Positions 35,201 through 48,516 of a DNA stretch of 64,000 nt are shown here, piece by piece. The stretch lies in contig JBBCBC010000037.1 of NCBI GenBank assembly GCA_037126765.1, forward strand, positions 11,413,263 to 11,477,262, written 5' to 3'. Source of the stretch: Stenogyne calaminthoides. Lineage: Eukaryota > Streptophyta > Magnoliopsida > Lamiales > Lamiaceae. The translations under genes and the position numbers were made by a program. The first letter of the stretch is position 1. Each line of letters begins with the position of its first letter. The notes under the pieces are model-generated. The model made no database searches, was not told the origin of the DNA, and saw nothing but the letters and a program-made list of their open reading frames with translations.

Positions 35201-38200
35201 AAAAAGAGAAGTGGATATTAAAATCTGAAAAAAATACTATACTCCAGGTGATTACAGGTTTCATGGCGATCCTCTCAGCAGATGAAGATCCCAAAATTGC
35301 AGCATATCTGAAACATGTCAGTAGATAAACTAGTGAACCTTCTTCCTGTTAATAGAGCAATTAAACTCAACTATCTTCAGCATCAAGAAAGCAAGAAAAT
35401 TTTGGCATCCAAGGAATGGAATTGTAAGACCAGAAAAATTCAAGAGTTGCTTTACACAGAAGTGACAAGTAGCAACCTATATATGTCTAATGCAGTATCA
35501 AGACCTGCAGTCAAATAAACGTATTTGGCAGAATGAATAGCATACAAGACATTTTATGCACATTGATATATACTATGGCTAAAGACAGTAAAAAAATATG
35601 GAAATGATAACTAAATCATGAATACTTACACTAGTACTGCATCCTCGACAGATGCTGTGATGGGACCAATAATCTCCACTGTTCCCGAATCACATATGGA
35701 GCTGCCAGCAAGAAATTAACATGTCTCAGGAGTGAATAGCCCAACAATGAAAGTAAAGTTGGCTCTAAACTATATATTGGATGATATGCAGTTTCCAAAT
35801 ATAATCATGTGATGATGAAAAAAAAAAGCACATAAAGCTATCAGAAGGTTTTCGACGTTGAATTATGAAGGTTATTGCAGCCAATAATAAGATAAATATA
35901 TAATTACACTCATCATTAGCGATATTTTTTTTAAGTAATTGAAAATTCTAAAGACTGAAATTGGATAGTATTATGGCAATTGAAAGTTACCATGTGAAAA
36001 TTAACTTGAACTCATGGATAAGTTCCCTTGTCATTCAGCTCTATCGCAAACTACTAATAGAGAATCAGCACTGTGCATTTACTATATTCACGAGTAAAGT
36101 CCAAGTATCCTTTGTTATTTACCTGCTAATGCAATGGTTCCTTTAGTCTATGATAATTCCAATTTGCATCTTTCCAAGATGTGTGAGCATTCCATTTCTC
36201 TTCTGAGAGGAATTATATTGACACATGATTTTGAAAAATATTTAAGATTGAGGCTATCTGTTTAATCTTTGTTCCCTTACCCATAAGGGGAAGAAACAAA
36301 TAAAAGATGATGAATGGTATAGGTAGCCATTCAGTGATATAATTTTGAAAGATAATCACATTCTTAAGTTAAAATTTGAGTAAGAAACTTCCTTGATCTA
36401 GATGTGATAATGCTGACAAAGGCATTAAGAACGTGGTACTTTTAGTGCAAAGGTACTAAAGAAGCATACACAATTTCACAATCTTACCCAGTCATATCAG
36501 TCCTTCCGTATGTGGATTTCAGTCCCACAACACCACACAGCGAGGATGGAATACGGACTGAACCTGTGGATTTTTAATTAAGAACAGTTAGAAGTGCAAC
36601 AAGTCTATAAGCAAGGTTTAAAAAAATATACGGTCCTATCTGTTACAAATTCACAACCTCCCCCATCTGTTCCTAATGCAGCTGAACATAATCCAGAAGC
36701 AACAATTGCCGCTGGTCCTGAAGATGATCCACCAGTATATCTTTCCGGAGCATGAGGATTTCTTGCTGTTCTGCATGTAGAAGAACCACAATTCCACATT
36801 AATTTATACGAATTAATTACAATTTGATCTGCTCAGACTAGATTAAAGAGAGAGGTAGTGTTTCTACAATAAACACGTCTATGCTAGGATCATTCTTTTA
36901 TTGCCTCTTGCCGGAATTTTGCATCAGTGTCTTCGGTAACCGACTCAATAAGAAAATTGAAAACTGGTTGGATTGTTTCATTTGGACATACAGATAAAGT
37001 CATCATCTATTGACATATCCAGTCTTGCTTGCGCAGGGATAAAATGTAGAGATGACCTAAGTCAGAAGTAAAACTGAAATTTACTACTATGGATATGCAT
37101 CTTGCAAAATAGCTCAAATTAGAGTGACGCAATTCAAATCTTTATAGAAAATGAAATCATAAAAACAATTTTGAATTTATTAATGAATTGTAAATTCATC
37201 CAACAAAAACCTTCAATCGGTGTAAAAGATGAAGTAAGTTTTACGAGCAATATGTTTGTGACAATTCATTAACTCATATATCATTATTCATAACGACAAC
37301 TACTTATTATAATATATATATATAGAGAGAGAGAGAGAACAAAGATAAGGAGAAGAGACAGGAGTTGAGAAACTATCCACAGATGAATTCAATGAACAAG
37401 CATAACATTGTTTATCTATGCATGTATGGGTAAATATGAACGATATATTTCTGTAACTCTAAAGCATAGAATGCCATAATAAGGGTTATTAAACCAAAAT
37501 CTTAAAATTATGAGATCAGCAAAGGCATTAGAAATACAACAGTGAACATAACTATGTGGCTATGGAGGAACTTGGAAGTTATTATCTCCATTATGAACCT
37601 CTAAGACATGCATAATATGGTACAAATACACGCTGTCTATTAAAAAGTTCTGTTGGATGTATTGAGGGGAAAAGGAATGTAGGCAACATACCCATGATTT
37701 GGATTATTTCCTGTTGTTCCCAGACCCAATTCATGCATATTGGCTTTTCCAACTAAGATTGCACCACACCTGCGTAACCTTGCAACACATACCGCATCCT
37801 CTTCAACATGACGAACCTCATGGAAGAAGGATGTTCCACCTGTTTGTCATGAAGCAGTCAGAAAACATTTGATTGCTAAATATGATAAGGCATACCATAA
37901 ATTCAACTTATACCTTTCGAGGGATGAGGAAAACAGTCGATGTCATCCTTAATTGCCATAAAAACCCCATCAAGGACTGATAATGGGTTTCCTGAAAGAC
38001 AAACTTATATAAGAGTTAATCCTCTGTGAACACAGTAACTGCACGCATATAGTTGATGTTAAGGAAACATGATGCATCCAAATCAGAAAATACTCGACCT
38101 TCCTCAAACCTTCTGGTGGAATCTGCAGCTTGCTTTCTTAGTAGCTCTGGGTCATAAGAAATCAACAATGGAGTTGGAGGTTTCTTATTGTTAAACTCTT

Positions 38201-39614
38201 CCATTGCTAAAATGAATCGCTCCGCAACCTTTACAAGAGAATTTCTATCAATGAATTAATTATAACTGAAAAAAAAAAAGGTAGATTAGTCACTTTATAT
38301 CTGCTTACTATTGATGGAGTAGTAAGCTTAGATCTGTATGCATATGCATAGTCTCTAATCTTCCAATAGCGGAAAGGGGAAGAAGAATCAGAATTCCAAC
38401 TTTTGACAGGATCATATTCTGCTAGACCCTTCAAAGCTAATTCAACTCTTTCTTCAGGCTTCTCATCCTCATCCAAAAGAACAACTCCAGTCTCAGATTC
38501 TGGATTAAAACACGTTATCAATTAAATTGATGGCAATTGGAGATGACAATAATAATCACTCAAGTAGATAACATAAAACATTATTTCATATTTTTTTGTA
38601 TTTGCAGCACATAACTCTTTTTTAAATGCAAGTCCAGTAACCTATTCAAGTCATGCTACCATTTCCTGCTTTACTTCCATTAGATAATATACATAACCTA
38701 AATGACTACCCAACTTCACTTGAAAACTAAGGCACAACCAAGTCCATGTTTAGATTATTATGATTTCCCCCTTTTAGCATTGGAGATCAATGGCTCCACC
38801 AGTAAGAGAGTATAAGCACACACATTAGGCATCCAGCCTAGTTTCATTACATTTCTTTTATTTCATCTCGCCGCTAGTAAAAAAGAAGACATAATGGAGT
38901 CATTATTACTAAAAAATCTTCAACCAATGGCTACATTTGAAATATAGTAAAGTTACTTTGTTTTAATTGAACATCTGAGGTTGTGGAACAGAGTTAGACT
39001 GACAATTTTACTCTACATCAAGTATGATATGCTTCTTTTGATTATTTTCAATTAATTTTAGTTTTCCTCATTTAGTCGTCGGTTTCTGAAATTCCTATAC
39101 ATCTGTTAATACCAGTCATTAACTTATAGACAAGCTCTTTGAATTGATATATAGAGTTAGATAAAAAACCTTGAGGAGGAAACTCGGGTTTAAACATTGG
39201 AGCCTCCGGTATGACAGTGTTCCTGAGCATCTGTTAATACCGGTCATCAACTTATGCACAAGCTATCCGACATTGCATTGCAACTTCATTTCGAAATTAT
39301 AAAAATTGTAGAAGAAAGGACGAGACATAAAAACACTAACCTCGAGCATTTTATTCTCCTTTTTTAAACGAGATATAATTAAGGAACCAATCAATGGCGT
39401 CTCGAGCAATTTCACAAACAATTTGAGTCCAATTCCAGTCAAATGCGGAGCTGCGATAGCAAATCTTCGATTAAAAACCATAAAAAAATTCAATTCAATT
39501 AGAGAAAAAGGAGTTCAATCGAACGCTAATCACACCTTCAATTTTTTCATACTGGTACTTCACCGTAGCCAAGTCAACTTCATCCGCCGGCAGCATCACT
39601 TTCTTATTCCCCAT
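32259..39614 (-). CDS. FAAH: Fatty acid amide hydrolase (N-acylethanolamine amidohydrolase)
   Basis: FAAH hydrolyses N-acylethanolamines and N-acyl homoserine lactones to free fatty acid and amine. It is a membrane-associated serine amidase that affects seedling growth, ABA response and defence. Twenty exons can be traced with GT..AG borders, all in phase: 39614-39536, 39450-39341, 39230-39170, 38499-38309, 38228-38099, 37991-37914, 37839-37692, 36770-36658, 36563-36488, 35701-35630, 35307-35256, 35024-34944, 34861-34778, 34643-34540, 34399-34307, 33603-33535, 33267-33203, 32808-32747, 32586-32491 and 32321-32259. They give 608 residues, against 607 for the Arabidopsis enzyme. The amidase signature GGSSSGPAAIV is intact. 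The catalytic triad is K205 (AIKDDIDC), S281 and S305 (GTDGGGS), which are the positions known from Arabidopsis. Introns hold AT and GA simple repeats (37309-37342). No defect was seen. Confidence 0.96.
37309..37342. repeat. (TA)n(GA)n compound microsatellite in a FAAH intron
   Basis: A run of TATA repeats passes into about seven GA repeats inside the intron between exons 7 and 8 of FAAH. It is likely to vary in length between individuals. Confidence 0.8.
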
Positions 39615-40168
39615 CTTTCTGAGCAAAAATGTCCTCCAATCAACCGCGCAACAACACACCAAAGTTTAGCACAAAATGAAGGATTAACAAAGCATCTAAA
39701 TTCAAGGTTTGATCATCGACCAACGCTCACTCCTTAGGTGAATGATTGTCGGACTTATCTCAGCACATAAACCTGTAATCGCGAGGAAAATGATAGAAAG
39801 CGCGGGACCCGGGGGAGGTGAAGAAATTAAAGGGAGTTGGGAAATATTAATGGAGTAGCAAAAGCAGTTGGTTGGTGGTACGCAATCGGCGTACGATAGT
39901 AGCCGGGGCGTAGGCGAATGAATTTCTTGTTTCAGTCTCCTTCCATTCGGCAGTAGGGTCCGTTTGGCAGTTACTACTAGCAGCATTGTAATTGTTGACA
40001 TTAATTGACACAGATTTAATTGAATTTATCAGGAAAATTTTATTTAATACAGTAACACCTAATACAAAATAACATTTAAATTTCGATTTATATACGAGAT
40101 TCGACCACTTAAAGTAACTTCTTTTTTTGTGAACTTCTAACAGTTTTAAAATGCTTTTTGTATCCCTC
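39615..40168 (-). promoter_or_regulatory. FAAH upstream region
   Basis: It includes a locally GC-rich stretch (GCGGGACCCGGGGGAGG, about 39798-39815). A 99-codon open frame at 40001-39702 on the minus strand ends 87 bases before the FAAH start. It has no recognisable domain and is more likely chance sequence than an upstream ORF. Confidence 0.35.
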
Positions 40169-42600
40169 TATCCCTTCCCTATAAAGACTAATAAGATTAA
40201 TAGAGAGTTGTTATTATTAGAAATTTGTATCAAAAATTTTTATTACTTATATTTTTTGGTAAGTTTTGATGATGTGTCAATTATATAGAGAATTTGGTAT
40301 TAAAAATTTTTATTTATATAGAGAGTTTGGTATCTTGTGTATTAATAATAATGATGTGTTATATGTGTATTTTAGTTTAAATAAAATATTGATGATGTGT
40401 CAATTATATATGAATATAGAAGTTGTTAAAATAACATATTTAATTTGTATAGTTTTTTTGGTGAATTTTGAATTTCAGTTTTATATGTCAATTATATAGA
40501 GAGTTTGGTATCTTGATGTATTAATAATAATGATGTGTTATATGTGTATTAATAGTTTAAATAAAATATTATAAAAGAAATAATTAACTCAATTAATTCA
40601 ATATTTCATCATAACATACAAATATTATTATCATTATTTAAAATGATATGAATATAGTTAAATTCATTCAAAATTAAATTAAAAATAAATAATAAAAGTA
40701 TATGCTATAAAATTTCGATTATTATTAATTAAATTATTTAAAATATAATAAAATTCTAACTCATATTTTTCTAGTTTTTACACTAATATACACAATTTCA
40801 AAAATTTTTTTTTTTTATAATTTTAGTAAGGGTGATGGTGTTTTTTTAACTTTAATTTCGGTTTTTTGGACTTATTTTTTTTTGTTTATCACCGATGCTT
40901 TAAATATCATCGAATGTTAACCCAAAAGCCAATAAATAAGACGTGGTTCATAATTTAGTGATACGGATCCGAATCTCTTTAAATGGTTCATATATGATTT
41001 GAAATGAACAATTCCATTGTTTAGGGGTTAGGGTTTAGAGTGCATAGTTAATCCAAATTAAAATTGAATCAAATTGTACCAATTACACAAATATATATAT
41101 ATTCTTATATTGTAAATATATATAACTTATTTTTATATAATGTTATATACAAATTATGTTAGACTTCTCCTATTAATTTTGAATTGGTTTATCAATTGTG
41201 AAACAAATTTAAAATAATTTTATACGTGTTCACATGATTATAATAACTCAACCTAGCATACATGTTGATAAAATAATAATAAATTCATTCAAAATTAAAT
41301 TAAAAATAAATAATAAAAGTATATGCTATCTATAGTTTCGATTATTATTAATTAAATTATATAATTAAAATATAATAAAATTCCTAACTCATATTATTTT
41401 TTTAATATAAACTTTTATATGTGTTATGTTTTGAGAAAAAAAAAAAAGAAAGATTTTCTTGTATATATACACTAATACAATATCTCACAAATACTAAAAA
41501 AATTGATATTGATCATTTTTTATATTATTTTAGTAAAAGATGATGGTGTATATATTGGGATTATCTTTTCCCACATTGTTTTGAAAGATGCTTTTGATTC
41601 TTTGTATAATCAAAATTAGAATTTCTGAACAAAATTATTTTCTTTTTGTTAAATAAATTGTTTATCATCGAATACTTTAAATATTTTTGGTGTGTCATCA
41701 ACAAGATGTTACATATATTTAGTAAATTCGCATAAGGGTTTACGTGAATAAATATGATTTGTTGTTAGATTATTATTTGAATTAATATAGTTAATTTAGT
41801 AATAATTATAAGAATTAAATTTGTATTTAAATATTTATCCCGAATATCAAACTTATTCCCCAACATTAAATTAATTGCAATTAATATATTTTAAAATTTT
41901 TAAAAATAATATAATATTTTTCAATTAAAAATTATAAATATTACTATATAGATGGAAATGAAATAATCCATCGTGAAAGGTTGAAGTGATATATATGGTT
42001 GTTATGGATTGGATCTTTGGTCTTGACCAAGAGAAAATTATCACTTTTTATGCATGAGAATGATTCCTAGTTTATGGTCTATTAAAAGTAGGAGGACAAA
42101 TTTTTCGGAAATAAAAAGAACAAGGATAATGAGAATTAGACCTCGGTGGTTCGTTTATTCTTAATCTTTGATCCCTTAAAAAGGATCAATCGTGTTATAT
42201 AATTTTGTAATCCATTATAAGTTTTTTTTTTTATGAAAAAAAAAAATATATATATATATTAATGGGGTAGAACCCCTCAGAAAAGAAGAACGAAACTCCT
42301 AACCAATATAGATTCAATACTTTTTATCTTGGACAATTTGTATTATTGGTCATCTTTTGATGATTGCTAAGATTTAATACGGTTTGATAATTTTTATTGC
42401 TTATGTATCATCTTTTGATTAGTTTTGATGATGTGTCAATTATATGCTATCTTGATGTATTAATAATAATGATTTAGTTTAAATAAAATATTATAAAGGA
42501 ATAATTAACTAAATTAATTCAATTTTTATCATAATATACCAAATCTATTATAATTTAATTACAACTCGTTTAACAAAACATTTGGAAAATAAACAAGAAT
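40169..42600. repeat. Broken copies of the Helitron-containing repeat
   Basis: 40169-40850 starts ATCCCTCTAT and matches the 5' end and first half of the Helitron at 44674-45642. 41080-41560 matches its middle (for example AACCTAGCATACATGTTGAT). 41560-42560 matches 43470-44950 block by block but is about 30 % shorter, with exact runs between short gaps. No gene was seen. Confidence 0.65.
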
Positions 42601-43500
42601 AAGATGAATGAACGACTCATACCAAGCCAGAAACCTTTACACGCAGGACAAAAGATATTAATTAATGGAAAGCTATTTATGAACATCTAATTTTTAATTT
42701 CCTACCTTCTTGAATTTTTAATTAATTATTTTATGAGATAATCTTAAACACGGAAAAAGAATAACCTTTGAGCCATATTGACCACGTAGTATGGGTTAAG
42801 ATGGATAGTGCAATATTAATTATGTAGTGAGATTAATTAATATTTATTCTTGTTGGCTTGAATAATATTTTGGCTCAATATTTTTCGATAATTCAAGATC
42901 CGTTGGAAGGTCATCCAATCTTAATTCTCCATTAAGGCCCTAATGTTCGACACTCGATTTATTATATCAACATAAAAGTTCAATAATTACCATTGTTAAA
43001 AAAGATGTTTAAAATAAAATAAATATTGTTGCCTTTTATTTTTTCCATTTTTTTTCCTTTTTCCTCTATTTATGGATTAAAAGGGAGAAAAAATTTTCTT
43101 TGAATTTTGTTATGGAATGAAGATATGTATTCTTGGAATACAAGATTATCTCATTAAATTCAAGAAATCTCCCCAAACGAGTCGTCATCCATATAGTATA
43201 TTTTCTAATTTTTGAGAAAAAAAGGGAAATAAAGATTTTCTTGATTTTCTTGAAAAGATATTATGAAAACATATGTATTTCTTGAAATACAAGAATATCT
43301 CATAAATTCAAGAAGATCCAAATTTTTTTTCGGATTCTTGCCCCCCCGAGGGTTTTTCGAAAAATATTCCATCATAACAAAATATCTCCATTGGGATTTT
43401 GTGAATATTATAATTATGGGAAAAAGAATATAGGAGATATATTCAAGATTTCTTGAGATCAAAAAGAAAAGATTTTCCCACATTGTTTTGCCCTAAAATT
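42600..43500. repeat. AT-rich repeat with an internal duplication
   Basis: About 43081-43175 and about 43218-43325 are imperfect copies: ATATGTATT...TTGGAATACAAG and ATATGTATTTCTTGAAATAC, each followed by ATCTCAT..AAATTCAAGAA. No gene was found; the open frame at 43205-43483 lies across this duplication and has no domain. Confidence 0.5.
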
Positions 43501-43968
43501 TTCTTCAATTTGAACCTTCTTTTTATTTCTCTATAAATAGGGGATGATTCTTTCATTCCCAAAGATCCGTGATAACTTTGAACAATTCCATGTCTTTGAA
43601 AAATTATCCTTCCTGTAAATCAACAAAAAGGTGGTGCAACAAAATTTATTTTCCTTTTGTTAATTGTTCGCAAAGATCCTACCAATTCGGATAATGAAAG
43701 CAAGGATTAAGGGAATACTTGAGAAGTTCTTTTTGGTGTGTCTAATCAACAAGACCATTGCTTGGTTCCAAGAGGTATGTTCACGTAAACTCGTAGAAAA
43801 TTCGCGCGTAGGGGTTTACGTGAATTGATTATATGCATGATTTGTTGTTAGATTATTATTTGAATTAATATAGGATTAATTCATGCTAGTAATAATTATA
43901 AGAATTAAATTTGTATTTAAATATTTATCCCGAATAGATCCGTGCAACTTATTCCCCAACAGTAGGTG
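43500..43968 (-). mobile_element. Probable copia-type LTR fragment ending TGTTGGGGAATAAG
   Basis: On the minus strand a sequence starting TGTTGGGGAATAAGTTGC at 43968 looks like the start of a copia LTR. It interrupts sequence that matches the Helitron tail: GTAGGTGACAATTAATTGC resumes at 43969, as in 45488-45508. A degraded equivalent ends at about 41865. I could not fix the other LTR end or a target duplication. Confidence 0.35.
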
Positions 43969-44540
43969 ACAATTAATTGCATATTAATATATTTTAAAAA
44001 TTTTAAAGTAATAATATAATATTTTTCAATTAAAAATTATAAATATTACTATATAATTTTAAAGTTAATTTTATATTAAATATTAAAAAACCCGTAACAA
44101 TACAATGCAGAATGCTCGCCCCTAGCTCAAGGATGCTAGTGGATATATACTTTTGAGTTGTTCTGAATGTTGGGATCTTCGTTCAAGATCTTTGGTCTCT
44201 ACCCTCTAACAAAAGATGAAAAAAATGGATCACTTTTTATGAGCTCGTTGAGAATGATTCGGATCTAGTTTATGGTCTATTAAAAGTAGAAATGGTCTGC
44301 GGTGACTTTGGTGGGATCTTCACTTGAAATAAAAAAAGAACTATATTCGGTTTGATAATGATCGATCAATCGAGTACATTTGAGCAAGAACCTCCCCAGA
44401 ATCGAACCCCCAAATGAATCCCCTAGATATGATGCAAAATGGATCTTGTTCTATCTTTGATCAGAGATTTCTCTGAAAAGAATATAATCGTGTTATATAA
44501 TTTTGTCAATCCATTATAAGTTTCCTTTTTTTTATCGAAA

Positions 44541-44542
<2 letters not shown>

Positions 44543-44573
<31 letters not shown>
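44543..44573. repeat. (AT)n microsatellite
   Basis: A pure run of about 15 AT units. A shorter equivalent (about 42245-42260) sits at the matching place in the upstream degenerate copy, so the tract was already present before the duplication. Confidence 0.85.
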
Positions 44574-44577
<4 letters not shown>

Positions 44578-44673
44578 TTAGGTTTTGATTGTCTTTATTA
44601 GACTCCAACCCCTTATTTCAAGAGGAACAAGACACTTTACATCAGAAACTCCTAACCAATATAGATGTCCCAA

Positions 44674-45642
44674 TCCCTCTATATTACTAATAGAGAGTTT
44701 GTATTGCTTATGTGTCATCTTTTGATGAGTTTTGATGATGTGTCAATTATATAGAGAGTTTGATATCAAGAGAGTTTTTATTGCTTATGTATCATCTTTT
44801 GATTAGTTTTGATGATGTGTCAATTATATAGAGAGTTTGGTATCTTGATGTATTAATAATAATGATGTGTCATGTGTATTAATAGTTTAAATAAAATATT
44901 ATAAAAGGAATAATTAACTCAATTAATTCAATATTTTATCATAATATACAAATATTATTTATTATCATTATTTAAAATGATATGAATATAGTTAAGTTAT
45001 ATATGATATATATATATATATATTGTAAATTTATAACTTATTTTTTTATAATGCTATACACAAATTATGTTATACTTCTTCTATTAATTTTGAATTGATT
45101 TATCAATTGTGAAACAAATTTAAAATCAATTTCATATGTGTTCACATGATTATAATAATTCAACCTAGCATACATGTTGATAAAATAATAATAAATCCAT
45201 TCAAAATTAAATTAAAAATAAATAATAAAATTATATAATATCTATAATTTAGATTATCATTAATTAAATTATATAATCAAAATATAATAAAATTCCTAAC
45301 TCATATAATTTTTTTTAATATAAACTTTTATACGTGTTATTCATTTATTTAGAAAATTTTAAAATTTGCAAGAAATATAAATTTATAGGATATGGGGTTA
45401 TGTGTGTGGTGTATATATACACTAAACACACATTAATAAAAAAATTGATATTGGTTATTTTTATATTATTTTAGTAAGGGAGTTGGTGTAGGTGATAATT
45501 AATTGCATATTAATATATTTTAAAAATTAAAGTAATAATATAATATTTTTTAATTAAAAATTATAAATATTACTACATAATTTTAAAGCTAATTTACATT
45601 AAATATTAAAAACTCCCACATAACATGTGGGCACTGCGCTAG
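44674..45642 (+). mobile_element. Non-autonomous Helitron, about 970 bp
   Basis: The 3' end has the Helitron hallmark: a 7-bp stem CCCACAT/ATGTGGG with loop AAC at 45615-45631, seven bases, then CTAG at 45639-45642, followed by host T. The proposed 5' end is TCCCTCTATATTACTAATAG at 44674, preceded by A. It carries no Rep/helicase gene, so it would depend on other elements. Partial relatives lie at 40169-40850, 41080-41560, 42395-42560 and 48517-49100. The 3' end is well supported; the 5' end is an inference from the shared start of two copies. Confidence 0.7.
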
Positions 45643-48400
45643 TGTATATTAATATGAATTTTTTTATCCTACAATTAACCAACCATACCGAGAAAGAGAG
45701 ATTTAACAGTAGAAAAATTAACAACACCCTCAACCATAATCTAGCTTTTATTTCATCAATTACCTTGCGAAGAATAGGAGTAGAGTTGTTGAAAATTGTC
45801 TCATTCCTATATATTCATATCGTCCAGACGACTCCAATCTAAATAGTTCCATTATACAGTTGTTTCGGCTTTTTTTTTTTATTATTTCATGAAATTTAAC
45901 TTTGGTCTTTGTACATGATATCATTAATATTTTTAATAGATTTTTTTAAAACATTTTAATTGATTTGTTTAACTTTAGAGACTAACACATTTATAATTAT
46001 AAACAAATACTTTAAACACTTTAAAATAGACCGTGAACATGTTCAAAACAAGCTCAACAGTCAACACCGCGGGGGTGGGGGTGGGCGGCGACCCCCAATG
46101 CGGTTCTCGTGGCATGCGGGCTAACGAACTCGGGGCGAGGAATGCGCCAAAAAAAATGAACAAAGCGGTCGAAAAAAATGAGCTCCTTTGTCTTTTTCTT
46201 TGTGAACAATCTACTGAACCATGTATTTCTTCATCACTTACATTTTTAATTTTTATATAATCACCATGAATTTTGGGTTTGATTTAAAAATGTATAATGG
46301 GCTGTTCTTTGGTTAATTGGGAGTGCAACTGGATTGGACCGTGCTATTTCATATGCTAAGATTGTGAAGTGGATAGTTGAGTATGCACTAATATCCCTCA
46401 GGAATTGATATTTTTGTCCACTCTGTTAAAAATTAAAAAAAGTCGGTAGTTGTGAACTTGATGACTCATGGAAGATAAAGAAGACAAAGAAAAATACTGT
46501 ACTTCATGATCAAACTTCATTCTTTTAAGTGTTTAAAAAAAAGATACGTTTAATAACAATCAATAAAAAGAAAAATCTGCACAATGATGCATTTTTTGTC
46601 AGGCAAGGCATGACATAGATAAAATAACAATTAATTGCGCATGAAGAGGGGAAAAAATTGCTCATGACTATTTATTTTTTATTACAGCAAAAGATGTCAT
46701 GTTCTATGTTGGAATCGACTAGGGGTTTTCGAAAATTCATCAATTGATTAAGTTTTGAATAATCTATGAGCAGTTTTGCCTTGTTCATGATGTGTAGTTC
46801 GGTATGTTATTGGCATTTCTCTAATAAGCTAAGTAAATATTTCATTTTATTTCTTTTGTGTGATTTTTCGATTGTCACACGAGAACAGAATAAATTCAAA
46901 CAACATTCTCATTTATTTTTTAAAAATTAAATAAAGAAACTGAGTCATATATAGCTGCCTCTTCACAAACAAAAAGTCGAGCTCGGCTAATTTATCTATT
47001 GTATCCATCTCTAATAATAAATGACAAACAAATTAAGATATATGTTGTTTGGGCAAATTATATTTTTCGATTTATAATCTGCCCGATTGAAGAGCCAACA
47101 CTAAAGGTGGAAGGTGGAAGAGTTTTTTTGTTTCTTCTCTATATAAATAAATATATATACAAAGTGGCATCTTTGCGGTTATTGATATGAAAAACTGAAA
47201 AAGGGAGAATATATATTAGCATCAAATAAAGTAGATATACTTGGTTATCGTATGTAAAATATTTTTGAAACATGGCTGCTAAATGGGCTACCACGTCCAT
47301 TATAAAGATAGTTTCGAAAATGACTTCACATTTGCTTCCCGGGTACAAAATATGAAACAAAGTTATTCTTTTTTCGAAAGGTTTCCTAAATGACAGCTCC
47401 TCGTCTCACATTGTGAAAAAAAGATGTATAACTCTAAACTCAAAAAATTCGCATTTATACCTTCCACATGTCTATTTAAAAGTCGCCTCCGACCACCGCG
47501 AGGTTTTCCCAACCGGGCTCCATTATTACATTCTATATGATCGATCGACTATTCACCAATTCTCAAAGGATATCAAAAATGTGATGGGGTCTATATTCAC
47601 CATTTTCACGCTCTCTCCCCCTCTCTCTCCTTTGCTCGAGACGGATACGAAAACCCAAAAAACCGATAACCCCCCCGCAAAATTGTACTATTTTCCCTAA
47701 ATTAGTTACATGCTTTTTGCATTTCAAATATGAACCTAACTCTACAATATCATTTTGTCAGCTACCCATCTGTCATCTGAAAATTTCAAAAACTTTGAAT
47801 TTGTTCCCATACCAATTCAAATTTTCTTGATCTTATTTATTCTCTCAAATTCAACCGATTTCAAATTCACCATACAATTTTCACATCCTTTTTTTTTTGG
47901 TTGTTCGTTTTTCCATTCTTTAAGTTAAAATTTTCATTTTTCCAAGCATGGGTTAAGCTTTGATTATTGGTCACAAGATTAATAGTCCCTAGTTCGATTG
48001 GGTGTTTTTGATAATCCAAGCTTGTTCCGACCTGGGTGTTCTTTCAATATGTCTTTTTTACGCCTCGCGTGATTCTTTTCAAAAATTACCTCAAATACAA
48101 GGGAGTCCAAGCTCGTGGGTGTTTAATTACAACTCGGAACTACTACATATTCCCATTTACGACTACTCCGGTTGGTTGGTAAGGTGGGATGAATTGAAAA
48201 ACATAAGTTTTTTTTCATTGCCTATGTTTTCGTTGTTTTTGTTATCTTTTCTTATTTTACCAACCCCTTTCTTGTTTTTTTTTTCTTCCATTTATTCTTT
48301 AAGCATGAGGTTGGATTTTTTGAATAATATATTGGTGCTTTGTGATCACAAACTTCTACAAAGTTAGTTTTAGTTGAGCTTTTACTTTTAAATTTCAATG
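44957..48400. repeat. Upstream, longer copy of a large direct repeat
   Basis: It contains most of the Helitron and about 2.75 kb of sequence to its right, including a GC-rich island at about 46065-46150 (GGGGGTGGGCGGCGACCC). The same blocks recur in the same order at 48517-50942. Open frames at 46033-46260, 47413-47700 and 48002-48367 have no recognisable domain and are not conserved as frames in the second copy. I regard the interval as non-coding. Confidence 0.85.
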
Positions 48401-48516
48401 TGGTGATCATAACACTAATGTTTGAAAAGCAGATCACCTACGTCGTTGGTGGTGATCATCCACTTTGATTATATTCAAAATGTTGATTTTGGCAAAGAAT
48501 CTAGTTGTTATCAAAT

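Noticed and set aside
39702..40001. 99-codon frame upstream of FAAH, considered as an upstream ORF
   Set aside because: Composition is not protein-like, there is no known conserved peptide, and the transcript start is unknown.
46033..46260. 75-codon frame in the GC-rich island, considered as a gene
   Set aside because: The frame is destroyed in the second copy at about 49.45 kb and shows no domain.
47413..48437. Open frames of 60-121 codons in the first large repeat copy
   Set aside because: Low-complexity, hydrophobic or Ser-rich, with no motif and no preservation in the second copy.
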